Shown here piece by piece: positions 35,286 to 40,528 of a DNA stretch of 40,528 nucleotides. Numbering within the stretch: position 1 is the stretch's first letter; the number at the start of each line of letters is the position of its first letter. Under the pieces are notes generated by a model, which saw only the letters and a program-made list of their open reading frames with translations, was not told the DNA's origin and did not search any database. The stretch is from Porticoccus sp. (GTDB taxonomy: Bacteria; Pseudomonadota; Gammaproteobacteria; Pseudomonadales; Porticoccaceae). The translations under genes were made by a program, and so were the position numbers. Location of the stretch: positions 1 to 40,528 of the forward strand of contig DRHD01000298.1 of the NCBI GenBank assembly GCA_011049795.1, read 5' to 3'.

Positions 35286-35432
35286 AACCGTGCCCTTATC
35301 ATTTTCCAATGAATTGTAGATGATCACTATTTTAAGTGCGCGATATTAAATTTTTGTGAAGCTCTACGGCTTGATCTAAAACAGTAAGCTTCTTTAGCTG
35401 TCGCTTAGAACCAAGAAAGCATTTTTAGAGAT

Positions 35433-35469
35433 ATCCCCCATAGCTGCGGATCTTCCCGCTATAGGGGAT
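35433..35469. repeat. Long hairpin between the CoA-transferase and nitrate genes
   Basis: ATCCCCCATAGC (35433-35444) and GCTATAGGGGAT (35458-35469) are complementary at 11 of 12 positions around a 13-nt loop. A further copy of ATAGGGGA follows at 35476. No T-run follows the stem. The sequence recalls REP-like hairpins of RAYT systems, but no RAYT gene is in the window. Confidence 0.55.
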
Positions 35470-35542
35470 GCAGTCATAGGGGACATTTTAGATAAGGTGC
35501 CAGTATTACAAACTGACCCTACTTGCAAAGCAACACGGACAA

Positions 35543-37513
35543 TTAGTGAGCGTTGGGGATAACACCCACTTGAGGCATTTCTGCCAAACCGATATCCCGA
35601 GCATGTTGCTCAAACCCTTTATTCTTCCAGAAGAACGCACCGGGCATGGTGGTGGGAATCACCAACACATAAAACAGGGCTCGACCGACAATACTGGTAG
35701 CCAACAAGAGCAACCCGGCAAATGACCAACCAGCCAAAGCCAACGAACCATCACCGGCAAACGCCAGCAATCCCATCATCAACAGTAAGTTCACACCCAG
35801 CAATGCATTGCGACAATCGTATGTTTTACCGAAGGTGGTGCACTGAACAAAGTGTGAAGCAGCCCCCTCGTGGGTGGCACTGTTCATGGCCCTGGCATGG
35901 GCTATCAAACCAATACTCTCGGCAGACACACCAATGAGCATCAATATACCCGCTCCCATCATGGCCGAGCTGTAAGCTGTTTCCATCAATGCCAGTGTGG
36001 AAACAATGACGACACCACTGACCAAAGCACCGAGGCTGAGCATATTGCCAAAGAAACTGGTGACCACTTGCCAATGATCCCAGAATGGGCGCGCCCTGAT
36101 ACGGTAGCACCGATTCATATAGTACAGGCCGGCTAATGCGGAAGGTAGCGCTAGCCAACCAAATACATTGGCAAGGTTGGTCATCACGCCGGGCGAGAGT
36201 ATTTCCGTCATAGAGCCACCGAACAACGCTGCATCCAATGATTGAAACAAGCTATTTGCTGGCAGGGAAAACAACACATGCAGTCCCAATGCACCCATAA
36301 AGGCGGCGATACCCAATCCTTCACGGCAAACGGGTGAATGCCTCCAGTTATTAAAACCACGATAAAAAAGCTTAGGTTTACCCAGGTGCATACTGGACAT
36401 AAACAGTCCAAAAGCCACGATGAAAAAGCTCAAAATAGCCAACGGGACGTAGGCTACTGTTTCACGAAATGCGACCAGGCTTTCCACCCCGAATTGGCTA
36501 CCAATAAACGGTAACGCAAAAGCGCCAATAGATGCCTGAGCCGTCAACGTAAACAGTACCAATGGGTTTTCTCGCGAGCTAAGACGACCAAGATTCCAGT
36601 AACGGGTTCGACCTTCCTTCTGGTCAACTACCGTTTTATAGCTACCTTTTTCATCCTTCTGATACTTCACCGGCATGGAGTCCGTACGCTTCATTTCTTC
36701 CGGCATTTCGGTGATTTGCTGGAAACGGATATTTGGGTGGGTAATGTCTGGATCGGGGAAGCCCGGTATCGTAGTTTTAGCCTGATCGCGATTTTCCGGG
36801 ATATTCTCAATCACGCCAAAATCGAGGGCGTTACCCACACAGGCTGAAACACAGGCAGGCTTTAAGCCAATTTCCAGCCGATCCACACACATATTGCATT
36901 TGGACACCTCCCCCTGAATTGGATCCAGTTGAGGGGCATTGTAGGGACATACCCAAGTGCAATAACCACAGCCGAAGCAGGTATCGGGGTCTTGTAACAC
37001 CGCGCCAAATTCAGCGTGCTTGGTATACGCTCCCGTAGGGCATCCTTTCAAACAGACAGGGTCATCACAATGGTTACAAGCCATGGAAATATTCATGCGC
37101 TTGTAATCCGGGTAGCTACCACCCTCCACATAACCCACCGAGCGAAAGGAGATGTGGGCCGGAGTTTCATTCTTCTCGCTACAGGCTGCCTCACAGGCGT
37201 GACAACCAATGCAGTTATCCGCCGTAAAAAAGAATCCATGCTGTTTATTGCGGTTAGGGTTACAACCTACTTCAGGGTTTTCATTGATAAACATCGAGCG
37301 ATCTTCAGGAAGCCCGGTCAAATCCACCAAATCAATTTTCTGTCCATAACGGTTTTCGTCGTCAATTTTTTTATCGGACAAAAAGGCATAGGGTTGCTCT
37401 TCAGTTCGCATTTCCCACAGAGTACTGCCATCCGCTTTAGGTGTTTCTACTACCACACCATCAGAATTAGATTTATCCGAGGCCAACTCTTCAATTAACT
37501 GATTCATAACCAT
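35543..37513 (-). CDS. Fusion of DmsB-like 4x[4Fe-4S] protein and DmsC-like membrane anchor
   Basis: A 656-residue protein. The N-terminal half has four cysteine groups (CIGCHACEAAC, CNHCDDPVCLKGC, CFGCGYCTWVC, CNMCVDRLEIGLKPAC) as in DmsB/NrfC electron-transfer subunits. The C-terminal half (from about residue 310) has about eight membrane helices and the DmsC signature SSMHLGKPKLFYRGFNNW. It lies 14 bp downstream of nasA on the same strand. It probably takes electrons from membrane quinol and gives them to NasA, instead of the NADH- or ferredoxin-linked partners used by better-known assimilatory reductases. That role is inferred from position and domains. Confidence 0.88.
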   Translation of the reverse strand: MVMNQLIEELASDKSNSDGVVVETPKADGSTLWEMRTEEQPYAFLSDKKIDDENRYGQKIDLVDLTGLPEDRSMFINENPEVGCNPNRNKQHGFFFTADNCIGCHACEAACSEKNETPAHISFRSVGYVEGGSYPDYKRMNISMACNHCDDPVCLKGCPTGAYTKHAEFGAVLQDPDTCFGCGYCTWVCPYNAPQLDPIQGEVSKCNMCVDRLEIGLKPACVSACVGNALDFGVIENIPENRDQAKTTIPGFPDPDITHPNIRFQQITEMPEEMKRTDSMPVKYQKDEKGSYKTVVDQKEGRTRYWNLGRLSSRENPLVLFTLTAQASIGAFALPFIGSQFGVESLVAFRETVAYVPLAILSFFIVAFGLFMSSMHLGKPKLFYRGFNNWRHSPVCREGLGIAAFMGALGLHVLFSLPANSLFQSLDAALFGGSMTEILSPGVMTNLANVFGWLALPSALAGLYYMNRCYRIRARPFWDHWQVVTSFFGNMLSLGALVSGVVIVSTLALMETAYSSAMMGAGILMLIGVSAESIGLIAHARAMNSATHEGAASHFVQCTTFGKTYDCRNALLGVNLLLMMGLLAFAGDGSLALAGWSFAGLLLLATSIVGRALFYVLVIPTTMPGAFFWKNKGFEQHARDIGLAEMPQVGVIPNAH

Positions 37514-37527
37514 CCCCCCATATTCAT

Positions 37528-39750
37528 TTAAAACGCTCGCCGTTTAACATTCAGCTCGGCGGCTTCTTGCTGATCCACGGGTTCGATACGTACCGAGCAC
37601 TGCTTGAACGCCGGTTGCCTGGAATGGGGATCCAGTAAACCCAGGGTTAGGCGGTTGACGCAATCGTGGTAATGGAATGGAATAAACACCATGTTTTTGG
37701 GCACTCGATGGGTCAGTTGCACCATCACCACCGCATCACTGCGGCGTGAAACCAGTCGTACGTATTGCTGGTGTTCAATACCCTGTTCGGCGGCAGCATC
37801 CGGGTTCATTTCCATATAGGCTGTGGGACTGAATTTGTTACAGTTCCCCAATTTCCCCGTCCGAGTACGGGTATGAAAATGCTCAACCACACGGCCACTG
37901 TTCAACCAGAAGGGAAAGTCCTGACAGGGTTGCTCGTTGTTATTGATAAAATTTACACTGATCAAATTAGCCCTACCATCGGCAGTCTGAAACTGACCAT
38001 CGGTGTACAACCGAGCAGCACCTTTAGGCTTCTCTTTTTGGTCACGCTCAGCATCTGCTTGCGTGTAGGGCCACTGAATACCCCTGGCCTGCTCTATTTT
38101 GTCGTAACTCATGCCAGAAATATCCAGGGTCCGACCCTCACCCACTGACAGTACCTTCATCTCCTCAAAAACATCTTCTGCCGAATCAGGAAAGTCGATA
38201 ACACTACCATGATCAAAGCGTTTGGAGAGTTGGTTGAAAATCCATAAATCAGATTTTGAATTGGCATACTCAGGAATCGCTTTGCGGGTAAGATTCACTC
38301 TGCGTTCAGTATTGGTGTGACACCCCTCCTTCTCTGCCCACACACCTGCTGGCAAAAATACATGGGCATATTGATTGGTCTCAACATCCTCATAACAATC
38401 CTGAACCACTAGAAACTCCAGCTTTTCCATCATCTTTCTAATGCGTGCGGTATCGGCCATGGATGTCATGGGATTGGTAGCGACCAACCATAGACCTTTT
38501 ATTTCACCCGTCTCAATAGCGGGGAAAATATCAGTTTCAGACAAGCCTCGTTGCTTGGGAAAAAACTCGGGATCAATACCCCAAAAATCGGCAATGTATT
38601 CACGGTCTTTTTCATTTTCGAGGTAACGATAACCCGGCAAGCCCGAGCAAGATGACCATTCCCGTGTACCCATGGCATTGCATTGCCCAGTAATAGAGAG
38701 GCTGGTGCCCCCCGGCTTGCCAATATTGCCTGTCACCAAATTAAGGTTATTGATATTGGCCACACCATCAGAGCCATGAGTGCTCTGGTTAATACCCATG
38801 GTCCAGATCGACATGGCACTGCCTGCACGGGCGTAGAGCCTCGCTACGGTGCGAATGCGGTCTTCATCAATACCGCATACATGCTGCGCCACTTTTGGGT
38901 TATAGGTATCGGATAAAACCAATTTAATCAGTTCATCCGAACCATTGGTGTGGGCATCAATATAGGCCTGGTCCTGCAATCCTTCAGAAAAGATCACATG
39001 CAACATCGAATTGATCAGTACACAGTCCGTACCCGGAGTAATGGGTAGATGGATATCAGCAAACTGGGCCAGCATAGTTACCCGAGGATCAACCACAATA
39101 AGGGGGAACTTCCTCTTTTCCAGCGCCTCTTTAAGGCGCCAGTAAATAATGGGGTGTTGCTCCGGCAGATTGGAGCCAAATGCCATAAAACATTCGGTAT
39201 GTTCAAAATCATCGTAGCAGCCAGGAGGTCCATCAGAACCGAAGGAACGCTTGTAACCCGATACCGCCGACGCCATACAAAGCGTGGTATTACCATCGTA
39301 ATTATTAGTACCTATACACCCTCTCGCCAGTTTCCCCAGGGTATAAAACTCTTCGGTCATCAACTGGCCAGTGGAAACAATGGCAAAGGAATCGCGGCCG
39401 TATTTGTTTTGAATGTCTTTGATTTTTTCTGCGGTGACATCTAACGCCTGATCCCAGCTAGTCACCTCAAAATCTTCATAAGGTTTACTGCGAATCAGTG
39501 GTTCAGTTCCACGCCCGGCTGAATCAAATAGATCATGCTCCAGAATACCTTTAATACAGAGTTTCCCCCGATTCACATCGGCACCGGCATGCCCTCGACT
39601 GGTCACCACCTTGCCTTGGTCATTTAAACCAAGTTCAATAGAGCAACCCGTAGAGCAGTAGTTACAGGTGGAATATTTCCACTCAACAACCTCTTTTTTA
39701 GGGATAATTATCGGCTTTCGTTTCTTTCTACCAAATAACATCGGAGTCAT
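37528..39750 (-). CDS. nasA: Assimilatory nitrate reductase catalytic subunit (NasA/NarB type)
   Basis: A 740-residue molybdopterin oxidoreductase. The N-terminal [4Fe-4S] site is CNYCSTGC with the last Cys in GKLCIKG. The putative Mo-ligand Cys is in NTTLCMASAVSGYKRSFG. NapA/NasA signatures follow: NLVTGNIGKPGGTS and GQCNAMGTREW, then the C-terminal SGRVVEHFHTRTRTG. No Tat signal is present, so it should be cytoplasmic. The C-terminal [2Fe-2S] (BFD-like) extension seen in some NasA proteins is absent. AGG lies five bases before the ATG. Placement beside cobA and a sigma-54 promoter supports nitrate assimilation. Confidence 0.9.
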   Translation of the reverse strand: MTPMLFGRKKRKPIIIPKKEVVEWKYSTCNYCSTGCSIELGLNDQGKVVTSRGHAGADVNRGKLCIKGILEHDLFDSAGRGTEPLIRSKPYEDFEVTSWDQALDVTAEKIKDIQNKYGRDSFAIVSTGQLMTEEFYTLGKLARGCIGTNNYDGNTTLCMASAVSGYKRSFGSDGPPGCYDDFEHTECFMAFGSNLPEQHPIIYWRLKEALEKRKFPLIVVDPRVTMLAQFADIHLPITPGTDCVLINSMLHVIFSEGLQDQAYIDAHTNGSDELIKLVLSDTYNPKVAQHVCGIDEDRIRTVARLYARAGSAMSIWTMGINQSTHGSDGVANINNLNLVTGNIGKPGGTSLSITGQCNAMGTREWSSCSGLPGYRYLENEKDREYIADFWGIDPEFFPKQRGLSETDIFPAIETGEIKGLWLVATNPMTSMADTARIRKMMEKLEFLVVQDCYEDVETNQYAHVFLPAGVWAEKEGCHTNTERRVNLTRKAIPEYANSKSDLWIFNQLSKRFDHGSVIDFPDSAEDVFEEMKVLSVGEGRTLDISGMSYDKIEQARGIQWPYTQADAERDQKEKPKGAARLYTDGQFQTADGRANLISVNFINNNEQPCQDFPFWLNSGRVVEHFHTRTRTGKLGNCNKFSPTAYMEMNPDAAAEQGIEHQQYVRLVSRRSDAVVMVQLTHRVPKNMVFIPFHYHDCVNRLTLGLLDPHSRQPAFKQCSVRIEPVDQQEAAELNVKRRAF

Positions 39751-39789
39751 TCACACCTAATCATGGACGTTGTAAAAAAATATCAAATA

Positions 39790-39803
39790 ATGATTTACAT
39801 CAA
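39790..39803. promoter_or_regulatory. FNR/Anr-like box in the nasA leader
   Basis: On the minus strand the sequence TTGAT-N4-ATCAT matches the FNR consensus TTGAT-N4-ATCAA at 9 of 10 fixed positions. It overlaps the predicted start of the nasA transcript (about 39800), where binding would hinder transcription. No binding has been shown. Confidence 0.4.
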
Positions 39804-39810
39804 TACATGA

Positions 39811-39825
39811 GCAAAAACCAAGCCA
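39811..39825 (-). promoter_or_regulatory. Sigma-54 promoter for nasA
   Basis: The minus-strand sequence TGGCTTGGTTTTTGC has the -24 GG and -12 GC separated by ten bases, with TGGC, the following G, and TTGC matching the consensus TGGCACG-N4-TTGC. The predicted start near 39800 leaves a leader of about 50 bases before the nasA ATG. Confidence 0.75.
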
Positions 39826-39953
39826 ATTTTTTAAATTACTCCGATAAAAATAATATTTTTCATTAAAAACAACTAATTAAAATTAATCTATCACCAATAT
39901 TTTTTTCATTACTTCATTTGATCCGCCCCGATCTGCACCAACTTAAGCAGTTT

Positions 39954-39970
39954 TGCACTGTTTTCGAGCG
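39954..39970. promoter_or_regulatory. NtrC-like dyad, distal
   Basis: TGCAC-N7-GAGCG matches the NtrC consensus TGCAC-N7-GTGCA at 8 of 10 fixed positions. Its centre (39962) is 32 bp from that of the next dyad, the same spacing as the glnA enhancer sites of enteric bacteria. Confidence 0.45.
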
Positions 39971-39985
39971 CACTATTTTGAAACT

Positions 39986-40002
39986 CGCGCCTAAATTGTG
40001 CT
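39986..40002. promoter_or_regulatory. NtrC-like dyad, proximal to cobA
   Basis: CGCGC-N7-GTGCT matches the NtrC consensus at 7 of 10 fixed positions, centred about 120 bp upstream of the predicted cobA transcript start, a normal enhancer distance. Weak alone; the 32-bp spacing to the distal dyad is the main support. Confidence 0.4.
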
Positions 40003-40089
40003 TAAAAGACGCTATTTTTAAACACAACATATCCATATATAGACCTTAACTATATGTATTAAATGGTTATTTTTTCAGATAAACAAAAC

Positions 40090-40105
40090 TGGCATCCTCT
40101 TTGCA
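40090..40105 (+). promoter_or_regulatory. Sigma-54 promoter for cobA
   Basis: TGGCAT-N5-TTGCA has the -24 GG and -12 GC at the correct spacing. The predicted transcript start is about 40115, leaving a leader of about 38 bases to the cobA ATG. Confidence 0.8.
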
Positions 40106-40153
40106 GTAACCATAGGGAAGACACTGAATTTCCTTTATATCAAAAGAGCCACC

Positions 40154-40528
40154 ATGACAGTAGAGCAACTAACCACACACCCGAATGCACCAAAACCTGG
40201 TCGAGTGACACTGGTTGGTGCTGGACCAGGTGATCCAGAATTACTGACTATAAAGGCGTTAAAAATTATTAAAAATTCTGATTTTATTCTTTATGACAGC
40301 CTTGTCAGTCAAGAAATTTTGGCATTATTTCCCACTAAAACACCTGTTATGTATGTGGGAAAACAAAAAAGTAATCATAGTATTCCTCAGGAGACGCTAA
40401 ACGACTTGCTCGTGTCGAAAGCACTGCAAGGATTGAATATCTGTCGCCTAAAAGGGGGCGACTCATTTGTCTTTGGTCGCGGCGGGGAAGAAATGCTCAA
40501 GCTGAAAAGCGCTGGCATTGAAGTGGAA
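40154..40528 (+). CDS. cobA: Uroporphyrinogen-III C-methyltransferase (3' end beyond window)
   Basis: The first 125 residues have the SUMT N-terminal signature: VTLVGAGPGDPELLTIKAL, the ILYDSLVS segment, and RLKGGDSFVFGRGGEE. The enzyme methylates uroporphyrinogen III to precorrin-2, the branch point to sirohaem, the nitrite-reductase cofactor. Divergence from nasA with a sigma-54 promoter fits a nitrate-assimilation role. The C-terminus is not visible, so a fusion to other domains (CysG type) cannot be excluded. Confidence 0.93.
   Translation, partial: MTVEQLTTHPNAPKPGRVTLVGAGPGDPELLTIKALKIIKNSDFILYDSLVSQEILALFPTKTPVMYVGKQKSNHSIPQETLNDLLVSKALQGLNICRLKGGDSFVFGRGGEEMLKLKSAGIEVE

Larger units (their letters stand above)
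39751..40153. promoter_or_regulatory. Divergent nasA/cobA control region
   Basis: This 403-bp AT-rich region between divergent genes contains no ORF. It holds sigma-54 promoters pointing both ways (39811-39825 and 40090-40105), two NtrC-like dyads between them, and an FNR-like box in the nasA leader. Confidence 0.75.

Noticed and set aside
37528..39750. Formate dehydrogenase or DMSO reductase identity for the molybdoenzyme, suggested by the DmsBC-like partner
   Set aside because: The GQCNAMGTRE and NTTLCMASAVSGYK motifs and the cobA/sigma-54 context fit the NasA/NapA group better.
1..40528. CRISPR array, tRNA, prophage or intact insertion sequence
   Set aside because: The tandem repeats found have no spacers, no cloverleaf was recognised, and the only transposase signal is a short decayed fragment.

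Overview
The window looks like a chromosomal segment of a free-living, probably marine, gammaproteobacterium. The support is the gene content: GreB, YciH, RF3, SelO, cardiolipin synthase, PqiABC, Mod/Moa/Moe, and a divergent NasA/CobA nitrate locus with sigma-54 promoters. Base composition is moderate. An OMG-group/Cellvibrionales-like lineage is only an inference. No tRNA, rRNA, CRISPR array, prophage or intact insertion sequence was seen.

Layout. (1) 1-5634 is a molybdenum block. moaD(partial)-moaE-modA-modB-modC and an OsmC-family gene read rightwards; moaB-moeA converge on them from the right. (2) 5814-7610 is accessory: a doubtful small ORF, a PAS-LytTR regulator that resembles the haem CO sensor RcoM, and a gene-poor stretch holding two tandem hairpins and a decayed IS4-type transposase fragment. 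(3) 7611-12563 (minus strand) is a pqiA1-pqiA2-pqiB-pqiC operon (MCE lipid-transport type) followed by a Porin_O/P barrel with a Thr-Pro repeat linker. (4) 12930-13726 holds three small genes, one of them a 38-residue membrane protein. (5) 13753-18529 (minus strand) is a three-gene module: a GltD-like NADPH/FAD/4Fe-4S oxidoreductase followed by a 2-oxoacid:ferredoxin oxidoreductase (korA, korB). A seven-unit 15-bp tandem repeat covers the first gene junction. (6) 18637-20964 holds cardiolipin synthase and a voltage-gated-type K+ channel. (7) 21209-25049 (plus strand) holds a quinone oxidoreductase, yciH, an S9 peptidase and greB. (8) 25302-33793 is housekeeping and signalling: HD-GYP phosphodiesterase, membrane protein, selO, O-methyltransferase, AI-2E-type permease, HAMP protein, VOC protein and prfC. 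(9) 34020-35285 is a CoA-transferase/hydrolase. (10) 35543-40528 is nitrate assimilation: nasA with a downstream DmsB-DmsC-type fusion, divergent from cobA.

How the parts fit. ModABC imports molybdate. MoaB, MoaD, MoaE and MoeA make the molybdenum cofactor needed by NasA, and probably by another Mo enzyme outside the window; a Mo-CO dehydrogenase would fit the RcoM-like sensor. CobA supplies the sirohaem precursor for nitrite reductase. The 403-bp nasA/cobA intergenic region carries a sigma-54 promoter in each direction and two NtrC-like dyads spaced 32 bp apart, so the locus is probably under nitrogen control. The most notable points are the NasA plus membrane-anchored DmsBC-like partner, the RcoM-like haem ligand pattern, and the 15-bp array that contains the stop of one gene and the ribosome binding site and start of the next. 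Shorter tandem duplications recur at other stop codons in the window.
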